Below the pieces are notes generated by a model. It made no database searches and was not told the DNA's origin. It saw nothing but the letters and a program-made list of their open reading frames with translations. This document shows positions 30,742 through 41,516 of a stretch of 64,000 nt of DNA, one piece after another. Both the position numbers and the translations under genes were made by a program. This DNA comes from Parapristionchus giblindavisi (taxonomy: Eukaryota; Nematoda; Chromadorea; Rhabditida; Diplogasteridae): assembly GCA_943737045.1 (NCBI GenBank), contig CALSFV010000049.1, positions 388,501-452,500 of the forward strand, written 5' to 3'. Numbering within the stretch: the first letter of the stretch is position 1; each line of letters opens with the position of its first letter.

Positions 30742-33700
30742 TCAGTACGAAAGAATTCGAGGCAAATAGAAGATATTGAAATCTAACTCGAAAGCCACTT
30801 TTACCTTATAGTTCTTGCCTGTCATAGGCAAAATGAATACCGCGTTGCGATGTGGTAGACCAGTCTCGACGTCCTTCAATACTTATACTTATTCCTTTAT
30901 TTATTTATTTCCCATCAAATGTAATAATCTTATTTTCTATATTATAATATAGTACTATAAATGCAATACTTTTTGGTTTCATCATGTCAAATGAGAGGGA
31001 GCATATATATGTAATTAGTATAGGTTGATGAAATTACGTCGGGTTATCAGCGAATCGAATAAACGGATCATGGTCATTGGCATTTCGGTAAAGATCTAAT
31101 TATTAAAATATTCTAGAGATTCCAAAAACAGATTTAAGAGTGTTCAGAATGTGGAGCCTTACTTTTCGAAATTATTTTAATTCTCGTTCGATTTTATATG
31201 TAGGATAAAAAAACTGAATTCAACCTTGACCTCGGTAGAGCCGTTGTACATTGTGGAAGGCGTGTGCACTATCTCAGGAATTGGGGCAGATGTCATTCTG
31301 GAAAACACAAATAAAATTAATTAATTAAATTAATTTAATTTTTTTATAACATTCATTCGTTTTGCTCACAAAAAACACTTTTTCATTCAGCTTATGCTTT
31401 GTTCGAAAGCAACGAAGAAATGAAGAAAAAGGCGAGGGAGAGTGTAATCCAAGAGAGTTTTCTGAATTTCTTTAGCAATTATTGAAAGTATTAAAAGGAA
31501 AACGAAAAAACATTTCCCGAAGGAAAAAATCATACATTAATTTTTAGAAGGAATTTTTTTCATTTTTTTTGCGGTTCTTCCATTATTTGCACCATATATA
31601 ATAAAATATATTCTAACCGTCCGAGTGGTAGGTGGTTTGGTCGATGGATGGGAGCTACCTTGACCGATTTGACTACCTTGATTGTTGTGCGACGTTGAGG
31701 AGTCTTTTCAGGCTGAAAAAAGCGCAATCAAGGAAGCTCTTGATTTAAAAAAAAGAGTAACGTATAATAGCCCGGGCTGTTGTGCCTTTAAAGATGGAGA
31801 CCCTCGAGTTTTTTCGTAACAAGACTGTTCGGGTAGAAAGATAGAGATTTATCACATGAACCGAACGACATATTTCATGTTGCGTGATGATATGTTTGAA
31901 GCTTGTTATGCGCATTGAAAGTACAACTTTTCAGGCAAGTAGAGAGTGCCTATCCGATTTGCATGCTTGACTCTCTCACTTCCCATTGTCACTTACGCTA
32001 ATTTCCATACAATATTTACATTCTACCCCCATGTTAATCGTTGCGGGAGTCAGTCATGACAAGCCAAGGGTCTCCTTCTTTAAGCGGCTATTCAAAGATC
32101 TTATTGTACTACACTATCAGTGAACTAACAAGGGAAGTGTAAGAAATATCTTTTAGACCTATGGATGGGAGTATTTTTCCTCGATAGCTATAGGCAATAT
32201 AAGGTCGGAACCAAAAAATCAGAACCTGGCATGCACTTTCCGATTTTATATAAATAATTATATTTTGTGCATTCGAACGCGCTGTTTAGAGTGATGAAAT
32301 AAGACTCCCCTGATAGAGCACTTGAAAGATCAGTGAGAACGTGGCTGCGTGGTGTGGTGGTAGTGTGTTCCCCTCTTGATCACTATGTGGGTGGTTCGAA
32401 TACACCTATGGAGGTTTTTCTTTTGCTGATTTTTAAACGTTTCGGACTTAATTTTGATCAAAAAAATTTAAATCTTTTTTCACATTTTTTATGTAGCTGC
32501 TGAACTTGAATTTTATCATTTAGGAATGCAAAAAATAATCTTATTGTACTACACTATCATTTTGCTTAATAGCATTGCGTTCAATTAAGTTCTGGAGGGT
32601 TCATCTGTACCAAGCGGCGACGGAAGAATAAGATTTTGATAACTTGTCCATACAATGTTTGGCCAAACTTTCTAAACTACTCTTTCTTTACACGGGGACA
32701 ATTAATCAGTGAGATTATTTTCAAACGCTTCAAATGTGATTGAATAGTCGATTACAATACGGCAATATTGCCATATTTTTGTCTTTTTTTAAAGAGTAGT
32801 TTAGAAAGTTGTATGGACATTGTATGGACAAATTATCAAAATGATATTCTTCCGTAGCCGCTTGGTACAGATGAACTCTCCCAAAATTAAATGATCACTA
32901 TGCTAGTAAACGAAATGTTGTTTTTTTGCATTCCTAAATAATAAAATTAAAGTTCAACAGCTACATAAAAACTGTGAAAAAGATTTTAATTTTTTTTCTG
33001 ATCAAAATTACAAGTCCGAAACGTTTAAAAATCAGCAAAACAAAAAGTCGATAGGTGTATTCGAACCACCCACATAGTGATCAAGAGGGGAACACACTAC
33101 CACCACACCACGCAGCCACGTCATCACTGATCTTTCAAGTGCTCTATCAGGGGAGTCTTATTTCATCCCTCTAAACAGCGCGTTCGAATGCACAAAATAT
33201 AATTATTAATATAAAACCGGAAAGTGCATGCCAGGTTCTCATTTTTTGGTTCCGATCTTATATTTCATATATCTATCGAGGAAAAATACTCCCATCCATA
33301 GGTCTAAAAGACATTTTTTACACATCCCTTGTAAATATCATATATCGTGCAACGATACATCCTCATGTGACGAAATCGATTGCGTCAATGTTGTCTACTG
33401 ACTCGGTTACACTGATATAGATGCACACGTGACTTATGCTAATTTGAGAACCTTTGATCTTTTGCCTGAATTGTGAAGATCTCTTTTTACATTATTCATG
33501 TTCTTTTAACTATTATAATAAGGATTATATACATGGTTGAATAGAATTCGCGATTGAAAAATGTCTTCCTACTTTTGTCATCAACTATCCAGAAAAAAAA
33601 ATATACAGAAAAAAAGATTAAAAATTTAAATATTTTTTAATGTGCTCTATTGCAATCATCAAATACTTCTTTTGAACACCCCCATGTGGTCCAATTTCCA

Positions 33701-36700
33701 TTAACAAGGGAACCACAAATGTCGCGGACACTCAGTGCTAAATTCGTTGACACAGGTCGTCTAGGACCCCCCCAGGGGGTCACAGAACTGCTTTTGAAAT
33801 GTCCGCATATTTGCATCTTTGGTACCGAAAATCGATTATGAAAATGTGATGGAAATTTGGGCGCGAGCCCCGTGGAATAGTGTCAAACACTCAAAGAACA
33901 CAGTCTGTGTCCGCCATAGCCAAGTGGTTAGAGTGCGGGATTAGCTTTTGGAATGTCGTGGGTTCGAATCCCCCTTGTACAATTTCTTTTGCCGTATTTT
34001 TTCTTTGCTTTCCAACATGCAGTTTCAAAGTCAAACTTCATCTTCAACAACAACGATTGGTGGGCATCGTGCCTGAAACAGGATCCATGGACGCTATACG
34101 GTAGAATTGACGGATTTCGGTATAAGTGGTGAATAAGATAGCTTTTGTTGCGTAGATCGGATACGGTAGCATGGACAGGATACAGTAGTATAGAACTGGA
34201 AGGGCCGGTACCTGTCTTGCCGTAGTAGGTGAGCGCCTCGATGTCCTTGGCGCACTTGATCCACCTGAACTCCCTGCTCATGACTGCTAGACTCTTGCAT
34301 CCTTCTCCTTTGTTGTTCCTCTTCCTCTTGCCCGAGCGATAGAAGGTGTATGCTTCGTCCATCTGGGAAATACATGTCGTGAGGGAGAATAAAAACAATC
34401 AATCACAAACAATAAAATACTCACCATCGCCTTTGTCCACAGATGCCGTTGGTTCTTCGGTAGAGCACTCGGTTCATCGAAGTCCCACTCCACATCACTG
34501 TCTTCTCCCGTGTCTTCCTTGACCGTCTCCACCTTTTCACGCACCGTCAACTCTCCCGCCTCCGCTCCACGAAGCATCATAACGATGCGATCAACCCACC
34601 TCATCTCCGACGCTTTGAGGGAGTCACGAGTGAAATGGGAGGAGAGGGAGGGGTCGAAGGTGAGGGCGATCTGGACAGAAACAGCCTTGGCAGACACTGG
34701 GTCTATGACCTCGAACTCCATTCGAGAAGATGAAAAAAATCCGTCAATTCTACCGTATAGCGTCCACGGATCCTGTTTCAGGCACGATGCCCACCAATCG
34801 TTGTTGTTGAAGATGAAGTTTGACTTTGAAACTGCATGTTGGAAAGCAAAGAAAAAATACAGCAAAAGAAATTGTACAAGGGGGGATTCGAACCCACGAC
34901 ATTCCAAAAGGTATTCCCGCACTCTAACCACTTGGCTACGGAGGACACAGACTGTGTTCTTTGAGTGTTTGACACTATTCCACGGGGCTCGCGCCCAAAT
35001 TTCCATCACATTTTCATAATCGATTTTCGGTACCAAAGAAGCAAATATGCGGACATTTCAAAGCAGTTCTGTGACCCCCTGGGGGGGGGGGGGGTCCTAG
35101 ACGACCTGTGTCAACGAATTTAGCACTGAGTGTCCGCGACATTTGTGGTTCCGTTGTAACACTTCATTTTTCAGTGTGTAGATGAAAACATTATTGTGAT
35201 ATGCGTTGGTCGAAAAGGAAATCTACTAAAGTAAAGCAGCCTTACTAAACTCTAGCCGGAACAATAAAAGTGGGGCTTAAGCGGATGAAATGGATTATAG
35301 GATAGCTCTGTTTAGACAAAGATATCGTGATCTTTGTTAGCCAAAATTTTCGATCATACATTATTGAAGCAGTGCACAGTATTCTGGTTCAAGCCATTTT
35401 GTTTCCATAGCCAGACAAGCGAAAGACGATTGCATTTGAGAGAGTTTCTATGTTGAGCGGTCGTTTTGGCTTTCACAGTCTATAGAACATTGTGAGTGAT
35501 CGAGAACTTTGTGGGTAATCCCTATCTAATTTCTGAATTCTTTATCATGATAGATTGTGATTTTTGTCTTTAGTAATTCTTCTTTCATATTCTTATGATA
35601 TCTGTTTTGATCGTCAGGAGAATTCTTATGATATCTGTTTTGATCGTCAAAACTTTTAATCCATCTGTTATATCCAAATATTGATTTAAAAATATTAATT
35701 TTCCTTACCGATTTAAAAAAAAATTTTGTTCTAGTGACGTAGTTATGAAAATATTTAAATTGGTACCTCCGGACTCTTCCGCATGACGTTCTTGCTGCAA
35801 AAGCCAAAGAAGTCGATATCCGAGTACTGAAACAAATATATATCAGCATTTTATAAGGCACACCCCAAGATAGTTTATCCCTGAATTGTGAATACTCTGT
35901 CGCAGACAAAGAGAGTGAGAGAGTGTGGCCAGAGTGGAGAGTTTCAAATTTACTCGAGTGTGGCTTTAAACGTCGCTATCACAAACGAAATCTGATGCAA
36001 TGCCCAATGCTGCGTTATTAATCTGCTCTAGTCGCAAGCTCACATTAAGCCTCGTAGGCACATAAGGCAAATTTAACGACATACCAAATTTTGAATATTT
36101 TGTTCCCCAGAAATCTGTAAACAGAATTAATCCTCATCGTGTTCGAACACAGTTCAATGACGCCGAATATGATGCGGAACACTGGGTTATGGTTTCATAC
36201 GGCGAAATCGAGAAAATAGGGGAATTAAACCCGGTCAGACAATGGAATGGGAGGGATTACAGTGGTTTAGGCTCAGTGAATGATGTACACGTGTATATTA
36301 AAATAGATTTTTGGACCGGTTTCAACGATCGAATCACGTGCTATTCTCAGATATTAGAGAGTTTCTTTTCCCAGATGCAAGCGTAGCTCTCAAGCTGTCA
36401 ACATACCCAATACTCTCGCCTACATTGCTACTTTAGCAACGAACATCGATCAATCGTATTATGTCATGCCATATATTGTTATGTGCCATTTGATGGAATA
36501 AAGAATAAAACTAACAAGAATAAGATTAGATTGGATTTGCAATATCTGTCGATCATCGATCGTCGATCGATTAGAGTATCGATATCAGCATCCCATTTAT
36601 ACAATTTATTTTAGTTCTCTGCAACCTGCGACTACAGATACAGTTAAAGGTAGACCCAGGTAAATTTTTACTTTCCGCCCTGGCAACACTTCTCGTAGAC

Positions 36701-37085
36701 ACAGAAAACGAGATAGTATTGCCGGAGTCCTAGTGCAACACTCTTTATTAAGATTGACTAATTGTAAGCAGTTTTCCTCTGAATCTGGAGTCATATAAAC
36801 ACTCCTCTTCTATCACACCACTACGTATGATGATTACGTATGATGGTGTGTACGATGGTTCAACTTTCTTTATCAGTATTAACAAAGCAGCCTCTCCACT
36901 GAATCCGCATTCTGATAAACGTTCAACTTTTATCTCACAACTACGTAAGATGATCACAATAGGGGTAATCCAATATCATAATAACAATGAATTATCACAC
37001 TGACCTTGATCATCAGCCCGACCCCAGCGAGGACACCAATGAGCAAACATCCGAGGACGAGATAGACATCCAGGAACTCATCCAT
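30742..37085 (-). CDS. Unknown membrane-anchored protein, 7 predicted exons
   Basis: Minus-strand exons in order: 37085-37005, 35826-35767, 34715-34425, 34362-34165 (or to 34212), 31712-31618, 31297-31225, 30873-30742. Taking 34165 as the fourth donor, phases agree and total 309 codons. Residues 1-27 form a signal anchor (VYLVLGCLLIGVLAGVGLMI). Next come YSDIDFFGFCSKN, a region with FEVIDPVSAKAVSVQIALTF and an acidic patch (DSDVEWDFDE), a basic Cys-containing exon (FYRSGKRKRNNKGEGCK), Pro/Lys/Arg-rich linkers, and a final exon KVKVAFELDFNIFYLPRILSY. No family recognised. Two long foldback elements interrupt it; exons 3 and 4 lie between the arms of F2, so they might be cargo rather than host exons. 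The ATG follows TTTGAG, an acceptor form seen elsewhere here. Confidence 0.5.
31787..32040. repeat. Dispersed repeat, second copy of 1262-1560
   Basis: Same block order as the first copy, in intron 4 of the minus-strand gene. Confidence 0.5.
32129..33331. mobile_element. CAAGGGA foldback element F1, TSD TAA
   Basis: 1.2 kb, palindromic almost to its centre (about 32690-32790). Ends CAAGGGAAGTGTAA and its near complement; TAA at 32126-32128 and 33332-33334. Each arm contains a tRNA-like block: 32341-32411 on plus and about 33046-33121 on minus, with GGTTCGAATAC as box B. No transposase. Confidence 0.85.
33705..35156. mobile_element. CAAGGGAA foldback element F2 enclosing two exons, TSD TAA
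   Basis: Arms 33705-34117 and 34738-35156 are about 95% inverted copies (by eye). Ends CAAGGGAACCAC and GTGGTTCCGTTG (one change); TAA at 33702-33704 and 35157-35159. tRNA-like blocks at 33909-33981 (plus) and about 34877-34950 (minus) have an A box TAGCCAAGTGGTTAGAG and box B GGTTCGAATCC. The 620 bp between the arms is two spliced-looking exons of the minus-strand gene. Confidence 0.8.
35857..35970. repeat. M1 MITE copy
   Basis: In intron 1 of the minus-strand gene. Confidence 0.75.
36111..36386 (+). CDS. Exon-like plus-strand frame inside an opposite-strand intron
   Basis: Open from a TTCCCCAG acceptor at 36110 to a TAG at 36384-36386. Reads VNRINPHRVRTQF, WVMVSYGEIEKIGEL, VHVYIKIDFWTGFNDRITCY. 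Unrecognised. Weak likeness to the frame at 39900-40178 (hydrophobic-x-FW-x-x-x-I-T). Upstream exons not identified. Confidence 0.35.
   Translation, partial: KSVNRINPHRVRTQFNDAEYDAEHWVMVSYGEIEKIGELNPVRQWNGRDYSGLGSVNDVHVYIKIDFWTGFNDRITCYSQILESFFSQMQA
36645..36735. repeat. M1 MITE copy, right end lost
   Basis: Left arm and loop preserved; sequence diverges after TATTGCCGGAG. Confidence 0.6.
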
Positions 37086-37559
37086 CTCAAATGAAATATA
37101 TTTCGAACTTATTAGTGTTTGAATCCATGCATGATCACGGATAATTGGTGCAATTAATGGCATGATCATAAACACATAAGAATTCCGTCCGAACAACAAA
37201 TGAATTATGAGAATGAGGAATGACAACTGTTCTTATTGTTTGGTCGTAGCAGATTCTACCACAAAATGTGATTTTTTTAAAGTTCACCTAGATGACGGTA
37301 TTACATGGCACTAAAAGGAAGAGCATGGGACATTATTGGGAGCCAAGAATTTTACAAAAATTGAAATATCATATTATTATAACTTTATCGAGGTCATTGG
37401 CCAGGTAAGAGGGAATCGTTTTGAGTTTTTAGATGCTGATTTTTCGAGTAAATAAAGACGAGAGTCTGTGAACTCATAGAACGAGTGATATGCGCTTCGA
37501 AGAAAGTGGATAATTGCTGCGAATGAACAATCAGTCCTCAATCAGGGCAAATTTCTTAA

Positions 37560-37810
37560 GAATAATACACAGATTAGGAAGTTCTCGATCGTAAAGATGG
37601 TGACCAATAGAAAGTGGTGAGTGCGAAGGATAATATACAGAAATAGGGAAAGGAGGGAAGGACCAGACTAAAGAAGATTGAAAATTGGTGGGTTGAAGGT
37701 TGCACCCTACACGCTTAATCCGTCGATCATCGAATCAGACTTGAATAGGAGGGGTTCTCGACTCAGATTGGAAAAGGATACGTCATTACTTGTACTTTGT
37801 CAAGTCAAAT
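37560..37810 (+). CDS. Possible exons, unrecognised
   Basis: After ACACAG at 37571 an open stretch reads IRKFSIVKMVTNRK to a GTGAGT donor. A second frame at about 37680-37800 reads LKIGGLKVAPYTLNPSII. Phases of the two do not join cleanly, so they are uncertain. Confidence 0.2.
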
Positions 37811-37845
37811 ACCTTTTTTTTTCCAAAGACACACATCGAGGTAAT

Positions 37846-37980
37846 TTGAAGCACGCGCAAGACTGCCTCGTAGACAAAGAAAGCGAGAGAGCATTGACAG
37901 AGCGGAGAGTTTATCTCTGACAATGCTCTCTCTCGCTTTCTTTGTAGCTCGAGGGCTCGGGGTGTGTCCTTGAATCTGCC
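37846..37980. repeat. M1 MITE copy with extra inverted segment
   Basis: Has two head-to-head versions of the inner arm (GACAGAGCGGAG and TGACAATGCTCTCTCTCGC), longer than other copies. Confidence 0.7.
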
Positions 37981-37999
37981 CACTGTACACTGCCCGCCT

Positions 38000-38880
38000 A
38001 TAACCACATTGGGCATTCGGACACACTATGCCTTGCGTGGATACAGACTGCCCGAGACTGAATGGCCGAATTAGACCTTGCGAAAAATATTTTTTCCAGA
38101 GTGCACTAGGATTATAGTGAGAATAGAAATTGTCAATGACATCTTAGTTCCTTAAGACAGAGATCGCAAAATGCACATAGAGCCCTGTGTTGAAAGATCT
38201 TTGTACTAACTTAGACTTACAACTAGAACTACCGTAACTACAGATAATCATGGTCGAAAAATACTTCCATTCTAATCTAAGAACTCCAGCGAGTGCAAGT
38301 ATACCGGGTAATCTTCCTTTGCCCATCTTTCTCTCTCATATTCTCCCCTCTCTTAGGTACGCTGGCAAGACCTTGAGACGACTTTAGCCCTTGGTTCTTA
38401 CCTATCTTTGTCTACAGAACATTCATGGTTCACGTGAAGAAATTGAGTGAATGTTCTCTGCCCCATGTTCGTTGAACCTTTAAGACCGGTGTACAATAGG
38501 TAAGCGTGGTTTAGGAGCTAAGCTCGACTTAGGAGGACTTATTACAAAAACGAACCAGTGAATGGTGAAATTCGATGTTAATTCACTAATTCAACAAAAT
38601 ACTCTTACAATTCTTTGGCGAGAATGATATGACAATCAAAATAAATAATTAATTAGTGGGAGATTTTGACATAACTTCGACCAAACTGTTGTTTTTAACA
38701 GCGAGTCATTAAAAAATAGTTAAGCTTAACTTAAGAATTTTTAACAATCAAACTTGAAAAATATTCAATAAATCGATAAACAGTTCGCAACCGTTGACTG
38801 TCTATAGCAATAGGGAAGAATGAATAGGAGATAGAGAAGTCAGAGAGCGACAGTAGCCCCCATCGTGACTCCACGACTCC
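38000..38880. other. Intergenic, nothing recognised
   Basis: No coding frame, RNA or clear inverted repeat seen; short AT-rich strings only. Confidence 0.4.
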
Positions 38881-38916
38881 ACTTTGCCTAAGCGGATCAT
38901 CTTCTACCTCTCCCTC

Positions 38917-39100
38917 TGTCTCTCTCTCTCTACCTCTACCTCTACCTCTACCTCTACCTCTACCTCTACCTCTACCTCTACCTCTACCTCTACCTCTACA
39001 TCTACCTCTACCTCTCCTTCTACCTCTACCTCTCCCTCTCCCTCTACCTCTACCTCTACCTCTACCTCTACCTCTCCCTCTCTCCCTCTTTCCCTCTGCC
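38917..39100. repeat. (CTACCT)n microsatellite
   Basis: About 30 hexamer units CTCTAC with some CTCCCT and CTCCTT variants. Confidence 0.9.
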
Positions 39101-39212
39101 TTTCCATATACCTCTCTCTAGATACCTCTATCAGTAACAGTATTTAATCTCTGGACGACTGGAGTAGAGTGAGGGTGACAAGAATTTCATTCAAACTTTT
39201 TTTCCATATTAG

Positions 39213-40178
39213 CGTTTTCGTTCTCCGAAACTGTGGAGACATTCGGAAATGAGACACTCGATTATCATGATGATGATGTTTCAAGATTATTCAGTACAAT
39301 GAAAACGAAGTGTGATTATGCGAGAATAAACATGTCAAACCGGACTATACCCAAAACACTCACACTTCATATTAGCGTTGGCCATCCCCCTCCCCTGTCA
39401 CCCCTTTTCCGTTATGTATAATGTATGCTGGAATCAAGAATAAGAATATGAAAAAGAATATATTTATTTTCAGAAAAGCGCTTAAATTTCGGTTCATCAC
39501 CGAAATGTATCTATCATTTCCGTATTTGCTAAGGAATCTCTTCATCCTTTCTTGTCGTACGAATAACTGAAAAATAAAACTTTTCGCTATCATTTACATT
39601 ACATTCATAACTATTCTTGTACATTATCATATACATTATCGTATTCATTTGTTATCATTCATTTCATCCCACCAACATTTGTACACTATCATCTTTGATC
39701 TCGACCACTGAATTAATCATATATAACTATATGCGAGTGACACCGATCTCATGAGCAATCATCTATCTAATAGTACGAATATGGTAATCGCACACCTGGC
39801 CGAAATAGAGGGCTTTTGTATCTCGAAATCGAACATTCTGTGAACCAGTGACAAGTAATTGAATGTTGTCTCAAAATCTATGTCGTATCACATGTTCAGA
39901 TCGCTGGAACTCTCTCTACAAGATGGGATAGCTCTGGATTGAACCGGAGAGAAGTAATCGAATGGCCAGAAACCGAAGATGTGCCGAACTTTTTTGGTAT
40001 GTTGTTTCTGAGTTTAATGTCGGGAGGATGTTTTCCTAATGTAGTCTGTGAATTCCGAATGCAATTTTGGCATACAATGGAATATACACAGCAAATAACA
40101 AATATGTTTCATTCCGTTGATATAATCGGAAGGATTGTGTTCGGAGTAGTAAATACTCTCCGTTACTGCGAAAAATAA
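39213..40178 (+). CDS. Two terminal exons of an unrecognised gene
   Basis: Exon 39213-39376 follows CCATATTAG and reads VETFGNETLDYHDDDVSRLF, KTKCDYARINMSNRT, ending in phase 0. Exon 39900-40178 follows GTTCAG, starts in phase 0, and reads LNRREVIEWPETEDVPNFF, CFPNVVCEFRMQFW to a stop. N-glycosylation sites and Cys residues fit a secreted protein. The upstream part is missing or lies beyond the microsatellite. Polyadenylation signal not obvious. Family unknown. Confidence 0.4.
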
Positions 40179-40559
40179 GACAAATTATTTAATTTATTTA
40201 ATTGCACATGGATAGAATTTTTTGAGCTTCTTTCGACATTCAAGGCAGAGAATTTTGGATGCATTTTTACTTGCTACACCAGGTCATATTTGACGATCTT
40301 TCGAATAAACATATCGAGCTTTCAACCATATAGCAAATGCACCGTGTGGAATTATTGTTGATCTTCTGGCGAATTATCTCACGGTTCTGGGGTGAATTTG
40401 CGGACACAGGTGTCCCTCTTCCTCGACGGTCACTTTCCGTGCCGAGTTCCTGATACCGTCGGTTTGCGTGGGAGGCGGTTCTCGAGGGAAAGTTGAGTCG
40501 AAAGAAGATGTTGGTTCTAGGTAGAGCGACTGCTTTAGAATGCTTCATCAGCTTGGAAC

Positions 40560-40730
40560 ATTTCTCCCTCTCTCTCCCTCTCTCTCCCTCTCTCCCTTTC
40601 TCTCTCCCTCTCTCCCTCTCTCCCTCTCTCCCTCTCTCCCTCTCTCCCTTTCTCCCTCTCTCCCTCTCTCCCTTTCTCCCTCTCTCCCTCTCTCTCTCTC
40701 CCTCTCTTCCTCTCTCCCTCTCTCCTTCTA
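40560..40730. repeat. (CCCTCTCT)n microsatellite
   Basis: Long CT-rich tandem. The same tract occupies the matching position in duplicate locus B (60050-60265). Open frames over it on both strands are repeat artefacts. Confidence 0.9.
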
Positions 40731-40944
40731 AAAAAAGAATGAAAATGCAAATATGGAAAATGTTTGAATGCAATTCTTGTCACCCTCACTCTACTTCAGT
40801 CGTCCAGAGATTAAATACTGTTACTGATCGAGGTACTATAGAGAGAGGTATGTGGAAATGATTTGATTTGATTTGATTATTATTATATAGTTTCCCCCTC
40901 AATTTCCTGTTTTAATAAATTTTTATTCAATTATTTATTTCAGC

Positions 40945-41064
40945 ATGCATGTAATATCATCAATACTGTTACTACTACTCTACGCGACATCGCCCTCCTC
41001 GGCGTCTCATTCAATATTCTCCTTTATAATAATAATAATTTATCTACGCACGTGTGCGCAATGA
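40945..41064 (+). pseudogene. Tyrosinase-like signal exon fragment, locus A
   Basis: Closely matches exon 1 of the tyrosinase gene (signal peptide [17 protein letters not shown], then HSIFSF) and again follows a TTCAGC acceptor. After TCCTTTAT the homology ends at an ATAATAATAAT tail of an inserted CR1-like fragment. A short frame runs to TGA at 41062-41064. Confidence 0.75.
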
Positions 41065-41290
41065 GACAGGTAACAATGAAAATACATAGATAATGATTCA
41101 GTTGATACTCATATTCCGTCACAGGAGGAGTGTAAGAGGCGACAATTAAGATTGATAAAGTGAGCGATGAAGGCTTTGAAGGGTTGACCCTTGTCTTGAA
41201 ACTCCGCAGAGACTGGGATGAAACGACTTCAGTCGGGAGCATACTATACAAATGAGCCGCACGTAGAGGAAAGGAGTGATAGCGAGGACT
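41029..41290 (-). mobile_element. CR1-like retroelement 3' fragment
   Basis: Minus-strand frame ends like the C-terminus of the reverse transcriptase at 57884-59573: RYHSFPLRAAHLYSMLP against RYHSFALRTSRLFKKLP. Its 3' tail is (TTA)n abutting the tyrosinase exon fragment. The same insertion is in locus B at 60571-60845, so it predates the duplication. Confidence 0.7.
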
Positions 41291-41386
41291 ATTTTCACAC
41301 ACAAAAAGTGTTAAATATAACACTTCACAAGGCTTATGTTCTGTGGGTTACCATTTGTCTCTGTGTGGGTTAATGTGTAGTCCCAG

Positions 41387-41516
41387 ATGCGTCCGCGGCC
41401 GATGAGGAGATCGACTACATCGAGTGGCTAGTGGACAAAGATCAGCCTTCTCCCGATGAGAAGCCCGCGCCTGAGGCAGACCGCGCAGGAGAAGAGGAAC
41501 TGTCGCATTACACTGA
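41387..41516 (+). pseudogene. Acidic exon, locus A, cut by F3
   Basis: Follows a TCCCAG acceptor. Reads ASAADEEIDYIEWLVDKDQ and PAPEADRAGEEELSHYT. The same exon is in locus B (62248-62375). It probably belonged with the signal exon upstream. Element F3 begins at its end. Confidence 0.5.

Noticed and set aside
33909..33981. tRNA gene
   Set aside because: Box A and box B look good but the 5' and 3' ends do not pair as an acceptor stem, and the block is duplicated within transposon arms. The same applies to 45871-45945, 53575-53650 and 32341-32411.
33928..35036. Minus-strand frames of 156 and 249 codons as single exons
   Set aside because: They run from real exons through splice sites into F2 arms and tRNA-like blocks; only the inner parts are taken as exons.
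38917..39100. CRISPR array or tandem direct repeats with spacers
   Set aside because: Simple hexamer repeats with no spacers; eukaryotic context.
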